Origin: Beijerinckia sp. L45
GTDB taxonomy: Bacteria > Pseudomonadota > Alphaproteobacteria > Rhizobiales > Beijerinckiaceae
Assembly: GCF_009765775.1 (NCBI RefSeq)
Contig: NZ_LMUU01000107.1
Span: 101,127 to 158,831, forward strand
DNA: 57,705 bases
Direction of reading: 5' to 3'
In this document: positions 8,362 to 16,428 of the stretch, one piece after another
Layout: each line of letters begins with the position of its first letter
Position numbering within the stretch: position 1 is the stretch's first letter
Translations under genes and position numbers: made by a program
The notes under the pieces: model-generated
Seen by the model: the letters and a program-made list of their open reading frames with translations, nothing else
The model's database searches: none
What the model was told of the DNA's origin: nothing

Positions 8362-8889
8362 ATGGAGAACGACCTCTGGGTTTTCGGTTACGGGTCGCTG
8401 ATGTGGCGCCCCGGCTTCGATTATGAAGAGAAGCAGATTGCGGTCGTCCGTGGTTACCACCGGGCGCTTTGCGTCTATTCGCATGTGCATCGCGGCACGC
8501 CGGAGCGGCCCGGCCTGGTGCTCGGGCTCGACCGCGGCGGGTCCTGCAAGGGCATCGCCTTCCGAGTCGCCGAAAGCAAGGCGGCGGAGACGATTGCCTA
8601 TCTGCGGGCCCGCGAACAGGTGACCATGGTGTATCGCGAGATCGTGCTGAAGGCGTCCACCGCCGATGGTCGTATCGTCAAGGCGGTGTCCTACGCCGTC
8701 GACCGAAGCCATCTGCAATATGCGGGGATGCTGGAGCTGCCCGATCTCGAGCGCTTCGTCGGACAAGGCATCGGTGTTTCCGGGGCCAATCCCGACTACG
8801 TCCGCAGCACCTACGAGCACATGGCCGGGCTTGGCATTGCCGACGCGACGTTGAAGGCGCTGACGCAGCGGTTTTCCGCCGCCCTCTGA
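8362..8889 (+). CDS. chaC: Gamma-glutamylcyclotransferase, ChaC type
   Basis: Degrades glutathione to 5-oxoproline and Cys-Gly in the cytoplasm. The protein has 175 residues. It has the substrate-binding loop GYGSLMWRPGF at 9-19, the phrase GYHRALCVYSHVHRGTPERPGLVLGLD and the likely catalytic glutamate E85 in YLRAREQV. All are typical of ChaC. The start ATG at 8362 matches the compact family N-terminus. Longer in-frame starts at TTG 8302 and GTG 8329 would add residues not expected for the family. The stop codon lies within a tandem 15-bp duplication. Confidence 0.9.
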   Translation: MENDLWVFGYGSLMWRPGFDYEEKQIAVVRGYHRALCVYSHVHRGTPERPGLVLGLDRGGSCKGIAFRVAESKAAETIAYLRAREQVTMVYREIVLKASTADGRIVKAVSYAVDRSHLQYAGMLELPDLERFVGQGIGVSGANPDYVRSTYEHMAGLGIADATLKALTQRFSAAL

Positions 8890-8910
8890 TGATGCGCCCT
8901 CTGATGATGC
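8881..8910. repeat. Tandem 15-bp duplication across the chaC stop codon
   Basis: The unit GCCCTCTGATGATGC occurs twice head to tail, at 8881-8895 and 8896-8910. The first copy contains the chaC stop, and the second recreates the same TGATGA downstream. The copies are identical, suggesting a recent slippage event. Confidence 0.9.
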
Positions 8911-8929
8911 CGGGGGCCTGCACGGGACC

Positions 8930-8983
8930 TTAGAGCATCGGACGCAAAAGTTGCAGACTTTTGCGTGCGATCCGATGCTCTAA
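8930..8983. repeat. Large stem-loop repeat downstream of chaC
   Basis: The outer stem pairs TTAGAGCATCGGA (8930-8942) with TCCGATGCTCTAA (8971-8983). The inner stem pairs CGCAAAAGT (8943-8951) with ACTTTTGCG (8957-8965), with a 5-nt internal bulge on one side. The AGAGCATCGGA core is a widespread intergenic palindrome in Rhizobiales. It may also serve as a bidirectional terminator for chaC and the convergent gene at 9064-9486. Confidence 0.8.
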
Positions 8984-9013
8984 GTCTTTGAAAGATGCTC
9001 TAGGTCTTTGAAA
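8974..9013. repeat. Tandem 20-bp duplication
   Basis: Two adjacent copies, 8974-8993 and 8994-9013, begin GATGCTCTA and end GTCTTTGAAA, differing at one base. The first copy overlaps the right arm of the stem-loop at 8930-8983, so the arm was partly duplicated. Confidence 0.85.
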
Positions 9014-9063
9014 AGAGAGCGACGGCTTATCGCTTAAGTAAGTCCCCTTAAGCGGCCGGCGCT

Positions 9064-9486
9064 CTAGGCGACGCTCGCCACCCGCTGGCTGGTCCCGAGA
9101 TCGGCCAGCACCGCAGCACGCGCGGCGCGGTCCGGGGCCAGGAGATGCACATGCCATTCGTCGGCGCCCGGATGCAGCCGCGCCACAGCGTGCGCCCAGT
9201 CGCTGTCGCGTTCGATCGTCACCAACCCGACCATGGCGCGGCGAGCGCCATGGCGCGCCACGGCGATGAGAACGGCCGGGCCCAGGTCCGGCAGGCCGGA
9301 TGCCGGATCATCATGATCGATCGAATAAACGGTCGCGGTGTAGCGCTGGCCCGAACGCCCGTGCCAGCGGTGAAACCGCACGGCCATGGCATCATCCAGC
9401 AGACTGGCGAGCGGCGCCTCGCGGACCGTCGTGCCAACGAAGCCCGCAAGAGAACGGACTCGGAATTCTACGTCCACGATCTGCAT
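9064..9486 (-). CDS. Uncharacterised protein behind an SOS box
   Basis: A 140-residue soluble protein that I do not recognise. It starts MQIVDVEFRVRSLAGFVGTT and contains a basic, aromatic stretch (FHRWHGRSGQRYTATVYS) and a C-terminal segment with WHVHLLA. There is no signal peptide or membrane segment. The ATG at 9486 lies 20 bp downstream of a GTTC-N7-GTTC direct repeat, which is the LexA operator form of alphaproteobacteria. The gene may therefore be induced by DNA damage. It stands alone, between chaC (convergent) and plsC (same strand, upstream of it). Confidence 0.7.
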   Translation of the reverse strand: MQIVDVEFRVRSLAGFVGTTVREAPLASLLDDAMAVRFHRWHGRSGQRYTATVYSIDHDDPASGLPDLGPAVLIAVARHGARRAMVGLVTIERDSDWAHAVARLHPGADEWHVHLLAPDRAARAAVLADLGTSQRVASVA

Positions 9487-9505
9487 GATCCATGCTCCAC
9501 CCTAG

Positions 9506-9520
9506 GAACAAGACTAGAAC
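9506..9520 (-). promoter_or_regulatory. LexA (SOS) box
   Basis: Read on the minus strand, GTTC (9520-9517), seven bases, GTTC (9509-9506). This direct repeat is the established LexA site of alphaproteobacteria. It ends 20 bp before the ATG of the 140-residue gene, where a repressor would cover the promoter. Confidence 0.7.
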
Positions 9521-9543
9521 AAACACAAAACATGTCAAGTCAT

Positions 9544-10308
9544 TCAGGCGGCAGCGGCATCAACCTTTTGGCTAAACATGAGCCCGGGGTTGGCCCGGAG
9601 CGCCTCGTTCACGAGCGCGTCGGTCGCCGGCTCGATCGCGGTTTCGAGCGCTTGAATAAACTGGCGCTTGTCGAGGCCCGGCTTGATCGGCGGCAGGAAT
9701 TCGATGACGACGGTGCCCGGCGGGCGCAGCATGCTGCGGCGCGGCCAGAACAGGCCGGCATTGAGCGCGACCGGCGTGCACGGCACCGCGCAATCCGCGC
9801 AGAGAATCGCGACACCCGTCTTGTAGGCCGGCGCCGCCCCGATCGGCTTGCGTGTCCCCTCGGGGAAAATCACCACCTGCCGCCCGAGCGCCAGCTTTTC
9901 CCGCACCGCCTTTTGCAGCTGTGCCAGGGTGCCGCTGCCTTTGGCGCGATCGATGGCGATCTGGTCGCTCGCCTTCAGCCACCAGCCGAAGAAGGGGATC
10001 GCGATCAGCTCTTTCTTGAGGATGTAGGTGAAGTCGGAAAGCACCGCGATGAGGGCGATCGTCTCAAGAAACGACTGATGCTTGGGCGCGATGATCGCGG
10101 CGCCTTTGGGGAGATTGTGGAGCCCGCGAAACTCCACCTTGGTGCCGCAGATCGTGGCGAGCAGCCAGAGCGACACCCGCGCCCAGAGCCTCACGACGAT
10201 CAGAACGCTCCCGCGCGAGATGATCATGGTCGGCAGGCCGATGATCATCAGGAGGATGAAAGACAGGTAGAAGGCGACGTTGAAAACGAGGGATCGGATC
10301 AGGATCAT
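9544..10308 (-). CDS. plsC: 1-acyl-sn-glycerol-3-phosphate acyltransferase
   Basis: Acylates lysophosphatidic acid to phosphatidic acid at the inner membrane. The protein has 254 residues, with one hydrophobic N-terminal segment (LVFNVAFYLSFILLMIIGLP). Motif I of the family is present as H77-Q-S-F-L-E82. A glutamate replaces the usual aspartate in the HX4D box. Motif III is present as FPEGTR (148-153). The ATG at 10308 places the anchor at the N-terminus. An in-frame extension to 10527 is unlikely, since it adds 73 residues of non-family sequence. Whether it prefers lysophosphatidate or another lyso-lipid cannot be told. Confidence 0.88.
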   Translation of the reverse strand: MILIRSLVFNVAFYLSFILLMIIGLPTMIISRGSVLIVVRLWARVSLWLLATICGTKVEFRGLHNLPKGAAIIAPKHQSFLETIALIAVLSDFTYILKKELIAIPFFGWWLKASDQIAIDRAKGSGTLAQLQKAVREKLALGRQVVIFPEGTRKPIGAAPAYKTGVAILCADCAVPCTPVALNAGLFWPRRSMLRPPGTVVIEFLPPIKPGLDKRQFIQALETAIEPATDALVNEALRANPGLMFSQKVDAAAA

Positions 10309-10570
10309 ACAGTCTCGGCCATTGGGTCGCGTCCTCGACAAAAATCTTAACATTTCGCCCGACGACGGAGCCGCGGCCAAGGGATCGTAGCATTGAGAAG
10401 GCGGCACGTCGATTTCCGCGCGGCAAGACGGTGGCGAAGCGAGGGCAAGCATGGCAAGGAAGCCGCCAACCGCCGTCCGTTCGCCCAGATCCGCGGACCA
10501 TCTTTCAGCCCTACCCGCATGGTCCAAGCCTGATGGTGAATGCCGAGCGCCCTTTCGAGAGCAGGATGCG

Positions 10571-11215
10571 ATGAGCGACCCAAGCCAAGCCGCCCCGCTG
10601 ACCGCCGTACCGGGACAGCCCGTCGCCGAAGGGCCGATGAAGCGGCTCTACCATTGGACGCTGCGGCTCGCGGAAAAGCCCTACGCCCCCTGGGCGCTCG
10701 GCATCATCGCTTTTGCCGAAAGTTCGTTCTTCCCGGTGCCGCCGGACGTGATTCTCGTGCCGATGTCGTTGGCGCGACCCAATCGTGCCTGGCTTTACGC
10801 CTTGATCTGCACGATCGGCTCGGTGCTCGGCGCCCTGCTCGGTTATGCCATCGGCGCGGTGCTGTTCGAGACGATCGGCAAGTGGCTGATTCATCTCTAC
10901 GGCTACGACACAAAGGTGGCCGACCTCCGCACCTTCTTCAACAGCTGGGGTTGGGCCTTCATTCTGGTGAAGGGGCTGACCCCGATCCCCTTCAAGCTGG
11001 TGACGATTTTTTGCGGTCTCGTCACCTACAACCTGCCGCTCTTCGTCCTTCTCTGCTTCATCACCCGTGGCGCGCGCTTCTTCCTGCTGGCGCTGCTGCT
11101 CAACACCTTTGGCGAGACGATCAAGCGCTACCTCGAGCGATTCTTCGGCGTGTTCATGGTGGCCCTCGTGCTGATCGTGCTGGTCGGCTTCTACGTCGCC
11201 GCGAAGATCATCTGA
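10571..11215 (+). CDS. YqaA/DedA-type (VTT domain) inner membrane protein
   Basis: A 214-residue polytopic membrane protein of the SNARE-associated/VTT superfamily. Typical features are the re-entrant loop FFPVPPDVILVPMSLARP, the helix TIGSVLGALLGYAIGAVLFE, and the second loop FILVKGLTPIPFKLVTIFCGL. YqaA-like members are proposed to help move lipids or keep membrane homeostasis, but the substrate is not known. The start ATG at 10571 has AGGA upstream. An ATG at 10637 is also possible. The stop is one base before the dsbB-like ATG, so the two form an operon. Confidence 0.88.
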   Translation: MSDPSQAAPLTAVPGQPVAEGPMKRLYHWTLRLAEKPYAPWALGIIAFAESSFFPVPPDVILVPMSLARPNRAWLYALICTIGSVLGALLGYAIGAVLFETIGKWLIHLYGYDTKVADLRTFFNSWGWAFILVKGLTPIPFKLVTIFCGLVTYNLPLFVLLCFITRGARFFLLALLLNTFGETIKRYLERFFGVFMVALVLIVLVGFYVAAKII

Positions 11216-11216
11216 C

Positions 11217-11729
11217 ATGAGTATGGAAGCCGTCGCTCTCGACCGCCGCATCACGCCGCTGATCCTGGCCTTCGTCGTCGTGGGTCTCGCGGTGGCGACC
11301 ATCGGCGGCGCCTTCGCCTTCCAGGCCGCCGGCATTCTGCCGTGCGAACTCTGCCTGAAGGAACGCCTGCCCTACTACGCCGGCATGGTTTTGGGCGCGT
11401 TGACGATCCTTGTGGCGTGGCGCCGGCGCGGGGCCGTGCTGGTCGCGTGCTTCGCCCTGCTGGCGCTGCTGTTCCTCGGCAGCGCCGGGTTCGGCGCCTA
11501 TCACGCCGGCGTCGAATGGGGCTTTTGGGCGGGCCCGAGCGACTGCACCGGCACCCTCGACCGCGCGGGTTCGATGGGCGATTTCATGAAGCAGTTGCAG
11601 ACGGTCCATGTCGTGCGCTGCGACGCCGTGGCGATCCGGATTTTGGGGCTGTCGCTGGCGGGCTGGAATGCGGTGGTGTCACTGATGATCGCGGGCGTGG
11701 CCATATGGGGTATGCGGCGGGCGGTCTAA
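11217..11729 (+). CDS. DsbB-family disulfide bond formation protein
   Basis: A 170-residue inner-membrane quinone-linked oxidoreductase that would reoxidise DsbA-type proteins in the periplasm. It has four hydrophobic helices. The first redox pair is C43-E-L-C46, after the first helix. The second pair, C110 (PSDCTG) and C135 (VVRCD), lies in the second periplasmic loop, as expected for DsbB. It starts one base after the stop of the yqaA-like gene and is probably cotranscribed. No dsbA is adjacent. Confidence 0.9.
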   Translation: MSMEAVALDRRITPLILAFVVVGLAVATIGGAFAFQAAGILPCELCLKERLPYYAGMVLGALTILVAWRRRGAVLVACFALLALLFLGSAGFGAYHAGVEWGFWAGPSDCTGTLDRAGSMGDFMKQLQTVHVVRCDAVAIRILGLSLAGWNAVVSLMIAGVAIWGMRRAV

Positions 11730-11751
11730 ATTGAAGGCCGCAACCTTCGCT

Positions 11752-11860
11752 CCTCTCCCCCTTGCGGGGAGAGGTTGGGAGTGGGGGTCGAGCCGTTCTT
11801 CGCCAATAGAAGCAGGATGACGGACCCCCATCCCTAACCCTTCCCCGCAAGGGGGAAGGG
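11752..11860. repeat. Composite palindromic repeat
   Basis: A first hairpin, CCTCTCCCC (11752-11760) with GGGGAGAGG (11766-11774), and a second, CCCTTCCCC (11838-11846) with GGGGAAGGG (11852-11860), are joined by a long stem. In that stem GGGAGTGGGGGTC (about 11777-11789) pairs with GACCCCCATCCC (about 11823-11834), with one bulged base. Related copies lie at 19220-19324 and 21485-21658, with a fragment near 20217-20262. This is a BIME-like mobile intergenic family. Confidence 0.85.
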
Positions 11861-11872
11861 AAATGCCCACTG

Positions 11873-12124
11873 TCACGCGTCGCCCAGATCCGCATTCAAG
11901 CGTTCGAAGACGCTTTCGCCATCGACCCCGTGCCCGGCTTGAAGCGAAGCTATACCGGCAGCAATGGCTCGCCGGACCTCGTCCTTGTCCCACGTCTCAA
12001 GTCGGTCCCGCTCGCCCAAAAGGCGCAAGGCTTCACCCACCACTTCGCTCTCCGAGCCGAATTGGCCATTCCGCAGCTTGCGCCGCACGAGGTCTTCCAG
12101 GTCTGAGGTGAGATTGACGATCAT
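11873..12124 (-). CDS. ParD-like antitoxin without a toxin
   Basis: An 83-residue protein of the ParD/ribbon-helix-helix antitoxin family. The N-terminus MIVNLTSDLEDLVRRKLRNGQFGSESEVVGEALRLLGERD is the DNA-binding half. The C-terminus IAAGIASLQAGHGVDGESVFERLNADLGD is the toxin-binding tail with its typical ending. In intact loci parE follows directly. Here the stop is followed within 13 bp by the composite palindromic repeat, and no RelE/ParE-like frame is present up to dsbB. It is thus an orphan or a relic of a broken module. Confidence 0.8.
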   Translation of the reverse strand: MIVNLTSDLEDLVRRKLRNGQFGSESEVVGEALRLLGERDRLETWDKDEVRRAIAAGIASLQAGHGVDGESVFERLNADLGDA

Positions 12125-12267
12125 CGCTCGTCTCCGGGCTTGAGAGGCAATGTAGGCTGGATAGGTGCCGATAAAAGCGATCGCCCCCCGCCAACCTTGC
12201 CGCGTGCCCCCTCGCGCGGTAACCAGCGCACATCCGTTTTCACGCGCACCTTCATCGAGAACACGCC

Positions 12268-13365
12268 ATGGGCTTCAAATGCGGCATTGTCGGTCTGCCG
12301 AACGTCGGCAAATCGACCCTTTTCAATGCCTTGACGCAGACGGCGGCGGCGCAGGCGGCGAATTATCCCTTCTGTACCATCGAGCCCAACGTCGGTGACG
12401 TCGCGGTGCCGGACGATCGCCTCGAGACGCTGGCCGGCATCGCCGGGTCAAAGGAAATCATCCCGACGCGCCTGACCTTCGTCGACATCGCCGGGCTGGT
12501 GCGCGGCGCCTCGAAGGGCGAAGGCCTCGGCAACCAGTTCCTCGCTACTATCCGCGAGTGCGATGCCATCGCCCATGTCGTGCGCTGCTTCGTCGATGAC
12601 GACATCACCCATGTCGACGGCAAGATCGCACCGATTTCGGATATCGAGACGATCGAGACCGAGCTGATGCTCGCCGATCTCGATTCCCTGGAAAAACGCC
12701 TGTTCAACCTGGAGAAGAAGGCCAAGGGCGGCGACAAGGAGGCCAAGGAGACGGTCGATCTGGTCAACCGCTGCCTTGTCCTGCTGCGCGAAGGCCAGCC
12801 GGCCCGGCTCGTCGCGGTGAAGCCGGAAGAGCGCAAGATCTTTTTGGGGCTCGGCCTGCTGTCGTCGAAGCCCGTTCTCTACGTCTGCAACGTCGAGGAA
12901 AGCTCGGCCGACAAGGGCAACGCCTTTTCCGAAGAGGTCGCCGCCCGCGCCAAGCTGGAGAACGCCGTGGCGGTGGTCGTCTCGGCGCGCATCGAGAGCG
13001 AGATCGCGGTGATGCCGCAGGACGAGCAGAAGGACTATCTCGACGCCGTCGGCCTCGCCGAGCCCGGCCTAAACCGCGTCATCCGCGCCGGCTACGACCT
13101 GCTCAACCTCATCACCTATTTCACCGTCGGCCCGAAGGAGGCTCGCGCCTGGACGATTTCGCAAGGCACCAAGGGCCCGGCGGCGGCCGGCGTGATTCAT
13201 ACCGACTTCGAAAAAGGCTACATCCGCGCCGAGACGGTCGGCTATGACGACTACGTCGCCAACAAGGGCGAAAGCGGTGCCCGCGATGCCGGCAAATTCC
13301 GCCTCGAAGGCAAGGACTACGTCGTCGCCGACGGCGACGTGCTGCATTTCCGCTTCGCCAATTGA
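12268..13365 (+). CDS. ychF: Redox-regulated ATPase YchF
   Basis: A universally conserved Obg-related P-loop ATPase that associates with ribosomes. At 365 residues it has full length. The Walker A loop is GLPNVGKST (9-17), followed by FVDIAGLVRGASKGEGLGNQFL (switch II/G3 region). An NVEE sequence stands where canonical GTPases have NKxD, which is the mark of YchF's ATP preference. The C-terminal TGS-type domain ends in FEKGYIRAETV and DGDVLHFRFAN. Start ATG at 12268. Confidence 0.97.
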   Translation: MGFKCGIVGLPNVGKSTLFNALTQTAAAQAANYPFCTIEPNVGDVAVPDDRLETLAGIAGSKEIIPTRLTFVDIAGLVRGASKGEGLGNQFLATIRECDAIAHVVRCFVDDDITHVDGKIAPISDIETIETELMLADLDSLEKRLFNLEKKAKGGDKEAKETVDLVNRCLVLLREGQPARLVAVKPEERKIFLGLGLLSSKPVLYVCNVEESSADKGNAFSEEVAARAKLENAVAVVVSARIESEIAVMPQDEQKDYLDAVGLAEPGLNRVIRAGYDLLNLITYFTVGPKEARAWTISQGTKGPAAAGVIHTDFEKGYIRAETVGYDDYVANKGESGARDAGKFRLEGKDYVVADGDVLHFRFAN

Positions 13366-14381
13366 AGGACGCCGGTTTGGCTGATCTGCGCTATTTCGAG
13401 GACATTGAGCCGGGCGAAAGCGTCCGCTCCGGCCCGGTCGCGGTCACCCGCGAAGCGATCCTCGCCTTCGCCCAGATCTATGATCCGCAGCCGTTCCACC
13501 TCGACGAAGCAGCGGCCAGCGATTCGCTGCTCGGCGGGCTTGCGGCCTCCGGCTGGCACACGACGGCGATGGGCATGCGGCTGTTCTACGAGGGCTTCGT
13601 CCGCCACGTCGCGTCGATGGGCGCGCCTGGGATCGACGAAGCGCGCTGGCTGCGGCCGGTGCGGCCGGGCGATCAGCTCAGCCTCGTGACCACCATCGTC
13701 GACAAGCGGGTCTCGGCGTCGCGCCCGGATCGCGGCTTTCTCGCCATCGCGCTCGATCTGCGCAACGGGGCCGACGACAGCGTCATGACGCAGCGTTTTT
13801 CCATGATCGTCCAGCGCCGCGGCACCGGGCATGCCGCAAGCGTCAGCGCCTATGTGCCGCCGCTTGCCACCGGATCATCCATTCCGCCGGCCGATCCGAC
13901 GCTGACCGCCTTCTACGAGGACGCCGAAATCGGCCACGAGACGCAGCTCGGCAGCCAGCTGTTTACGCCGGAAGCGATCATCACCTTCGCGACAGCCTAC
14001 GACCCGCAGTATTTCCACCTCGATGCCGAGGCGGCGAAGGCAAGCCACTTCGGCGGGCTGATCGCCTCGGGCTGGCAGACCGCCGCCTTCTGGATGAAGC
14101 ATTATATCGCCGCCCGCACCCGCTCGACCGAAGCCCGCGAGTCCGCAAGGCTCTCCGCGGCGGTCGGCGGCCCGTCGCCCGGCTTCAACGACCTCAAATG
14201 GATCCGGCCGGTCCAAGCCGGCGATACCATCACCTATTCGCTGAAGGTGACGGGCAAGCGCCCGACATCGCGCGCCGGACAGGGCCTGATCCTGACGGAA
14301 AATACCGGGCGCACGGCGGACGGCACGCTCGTCTTCTCGTTCGAGGGGCGCCTGATCTGGCCGATGGCCGCCAAGGGCTAG
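13362..14381 (+). CDS. MaoC-like protein with two hot-dog domains
   Basis: A 339-residue protein made of two MaoC-type (R-hydratase-like) domains in one chain. The first covers about residues 8-150 (YFEDIEPGESV, FAQIYDPQPFHLDEAAA, GLAASGWHT). The second covers about 180-335 (YEDAEIGHETQLG, FATAYDPQYFHLDAEAA, GLIASGWQT). The Asp/His pair of the hydratase motif (A-x-x-Y-D-P-Q-x-F-H) is present in both. Many related bacteria encode such domains as two separate genes of about 150 residues. The TTG at 13362 overlaps the ychF stop; TTG at 13377 is an alternative. The substrate is presumably a 2-enoyl-CoA but is unknown. Confidence 0.85.
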   Translation: MKDAGLADLRYFEDIEPGESVRSGPVAVTREAILAFAQIYDPQPFHLDEAAASDSLLGGLAASGWHTTAMGMRLFYEGFVRHVASMGAPGIDEARWLRPVRPGDQLSLVTTIVDKRVSASRPDRGFLAIALDLRNGADDSVMTQRFSMIVQRRGTGHAASVSAYVPPLATGSSIPPADPTLTAFYEDAEIGHETQLGSQLFTPEAIITFATAYDPQYFHLDAEAAKASHFGGLIASGWQTAAFWMKHYIAARTRSTEARESARLSAAVGGPSPGFNDLKWIRPVQAGDTITYSLKVTGKRPTSRAGQGLILTENTGRTADGTLVFSFEGRLIWPMAAKG

Positions 14382-14745
14382 GCGGCGTGGACAAATTCCG
14401 ACTTCAGGAGCGCGTCCGATGAATCTCCACCCCGCTGTGGTGCCGATAAATTGCTCAGCATGTTTCGAAGAGCGGAAGGGGCCGACCGTTCGCCCTTCAT
14501 ATTGCTCTCTGATGCCGCGCCAGCGAGTGATGACTTACGCGGCTGATCGGAACGAAGGGACCATGTAGACCTTGCCAAACTGCCATTGTATTTTGTGTCG
14601 GCTCGTCGGCCGATGGCTTGTACTTCGGCCGGGTAATTCTCCACAATGCAGTTCGACGGCCATCCGCGACGACAGCCCCTTCTAGTCCACGCATGCATTT
14701 TCTTTCGCCAGCTGAATATTCAGCAGCACAAATGGGAGCGATGCA
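14382..14745. other. Gene-free stretch
   Basis: No convincing gene, RNA or promoter was seen in these 364 bases. A minus-strand frame of about 106 codons crosses it, but it lacks a ribosome-binding site and resembles nothing known to me. Slightly lower GC near the right end may hold the promoter of the alpha/beta hydrolase gene. Confidence 0.5.
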
Positions 14746-15564
14746 ATGTCCACGATCACGACGGCAGACGGCGTAAACATCTACTTCAAGGATTGGGGAT
14801 CGGGTCAACCGATCGTTTTTAGCCATGGTTGGCCGCTCACAGCGGACGACTGGGATGCCCAGATGACATTCTTCCTTCATCACGGGTATCGGGTGATCGC
14901 CCACGACCGGCGCGGCCACGGCCGGTCGGACCAGCCCAGCACCGGCAACGACATGGACCGCTGGGTTGCCGACCTCGCGGCCCTGACAGAACACCTCGAC
15001 ATGCGCGACGCGATCCATATCGGGCATTCGACGGGCGGCGGTGAGGTTGCTCGCTATGTCGCTCGCCACCAGGAGCGGGTCGCGAAGGCGGTGCTGGTCG
15101 CATCGCTGACGCCGAACATGTACCGGAGCGAAGATAACCCGGCCGGTCAACCGCCGGAGTGGTTCGAAGCGATCCGGGCAGGCGTGCTGGCCAACCGGTC
15201 GGAGTTTTACCGTTTCGTGCCTGAGAACCCTTTCTACGGCTTCAACCTCGATGGCGCGAAGCCTTCGGAGGCGATCATTGCGAACTGGTGGCGCCAAGGC
15301 ATGGCCGGCGGTGCCCTCGCTCACTACGCGACGGTCGACTCATGGCTCGAAGATTATACCGAAGACCTCAAGAAGATTACTGTGCCGGTGCTGGTGATGC
15401 ATGGCGAAGCTGATCAAGTCGTCCCGTTCGCAAGTTCAGTGCCGCGTGCGGTCGACCTGCTTAAGAACGGGTCGTTGAAAACGTATCCCGGCTATCCACA
15501 TGGCATGCTCACCACGCATGCGGATGTCCTCAACCCCGACCTGCTCTCGTTCATCAAGTCGTGA
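14746..15564 (+). CDS. Alpha/beta hydrolase of the cofactor-free haloperoxidase/esterase type
   Basis: A 272-residue soluble hydrolase. The nucleophile is S95 in HIGHSTGGGE, the acid D223 in GEADQVVP, and the base H252 in YPGYPHGML. The SHGWPLTADDWD oxyanion segment and the YRVIAHDRRGHGRSDQP strand are hallmarks of the non-heme chloroperoxidase/arylesterase group. Members show esterase activity and perhydrolysis in vitro, and physiological substrates are mostly unknown. It is monocistronic, with no regulator adjacent. Confidence 0.9.
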   Translation: MSTITTADGVNIYFKDWGSGQPIVFSHGWPLTADDWDAQMTFFLHHGYRVIAHDRRGHGRSDQPSTGNDMDRWVADLAALTEHLDMRDAIHIGHSTGGGEVARYVARHQERVAKAVLVASLTPNMYRSEDNPAGQPPEWFEAIRAGVLANRSEFYRFVPENPFYGFNLDGAKPSEAIIANWWRQGMAGGALAHYATVDSWLEDYTEDLKKITVPVLVMHGEADQVVPFASSVPRAVDLLKNGSLKTYPGYPHGMLTTHADVLNPDLLSFIKS

Positions 15565-15630
15565 CTCGCTCTTTGCCCGCCTAGGCGCGCTTGAATGGCA
15601 ACCGTGACTTGTGGCATTCGCCCACGTCGC

Positions 15631-16428
15631 CTAGGCCTCGACGAGCTTTCGATACAGGTGCCAGGTGGCGTGACCGAGCACCGGCAGCACGATAGCCAGG
15701 CCGACGAACAACGGGAGCGTTCCGACGATCAGCGCGGCCGCCACGATCAGGCCCCAGAGCGCCATGGTCATGGGATTGGCCGCCACGCAGCGCACCGACG
15801 TCGACAACGCGGTTACAAGACCTACCGGCTTGTCGACGAGCATCGGCAAAGAGACGACGCTGACCGTCAAGGCCAGGGCCGCGAAGACGGCGCCGGCCGC
15901 GTGCCCGACGATGATCAGCGCCCAGCCCGCCGGGGTCGCGACGAGATCGTCGAGGAACAGCATCACGGAGGTGGGAGCGGCGGGCCCCAGCGTGGCGTCG
16001 TAGATCACATGGGCCGCGGCCAGCCAGGCCACGAAAATCACCGCGAGCAACACACCCACCTCGAAGATCGCCCCGAGCGACGGGGCATGGCGCAGCGAGA
16101 ACACCTGCCCCCAGGACGCATCGAGCCCCAGTTCGCGGCGACGGCTCAGCTCATACAAGCCGATGGCCGCGAAAGGACCAATCAGGGCAAATCCTGCCAC
16201 CAGCGGGAAGAACAGCGGAATGAGGTCGCTCCGTGCCGTCATGCGCGCCATCAAAAGCCCGACGACGGGATAGATGATGCAGAGGAAGATCATGTGGCTC
16301 GGCTTGGCCGAAAAATCGGCGAAGCCCTGAGCCAGAGCATCGGACAAATCGGGCCAGCCGATCTTGCGGACGGTCGGGCGGACGACGGTATCGGACGAAC
16401 GGGTGAGAACGGCGCTTTGGGGCATCAT
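15631..16428 (-). CDS. DUF2189 multipass membrane protein
   Basis: A 265-residue integral inner-membrane protein with about six hydrophobic helices. Examples are MIFLCIIYPVVGLLMA, LIPLFFPLVAGFALIGPFAA and a C-terminal pair around LWGLIVAAALIVGTLPLFVGLAIVLPVLGHATWHLYRKLV. The LGHATWHLYRKLV ending and the GLYELSRRRELG loop fit DUF2189, which is sometimes annotated as a cytochrome c oxidase-associated membrane protein. The function is not established. Start at ATG 16428 or one codon later. Confidence 0.85.
   Translation of the reverse strand: MMPQSAVLTRSSDTVVRPTVRKIGWPDLSDALAQGFADFSAKPSHMIFLCIIYPVVGLLMARMTARSDLIPLFFPLVAGFALIGPFAAIGLYELSRRRELGLDASWGQVFSLRHAPSLGAIFEVGVLLAVIFVAWLAAAHVIYDATLGPAAPTSVMLFLDDLVATPAGWALIIVGHAAGAVFAALALTVSVVSLPMLVDKPVGLVTALSTSVRCVAANPMTMALWGLIVAAALIVGTLPLFVGLAIVLPVLGHATWHLYRKLVEA

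Noticed and set aside
9506-9530. GGAAC at 9505 as an EcfG promoter on the plus strand
   Set aside because: No CGTT follows at 16-17 bases; the sequence is better explained as the LexA direct repeat.
9145-10350. Plus-strand frame of 401 codons opposite the SOS gene and plsC
   Set aside because: The minus strand carries PlsC motifs, and the plus-strand translation is Arg/Gly/Asp-rich without structure.
14378-14698. Minus-strand frame of 106 codons in the 14382-14745 gap
   Set aside because: No ribosome-binding site, no recognisable motif and no conserved neighbour; treated as non-coding.
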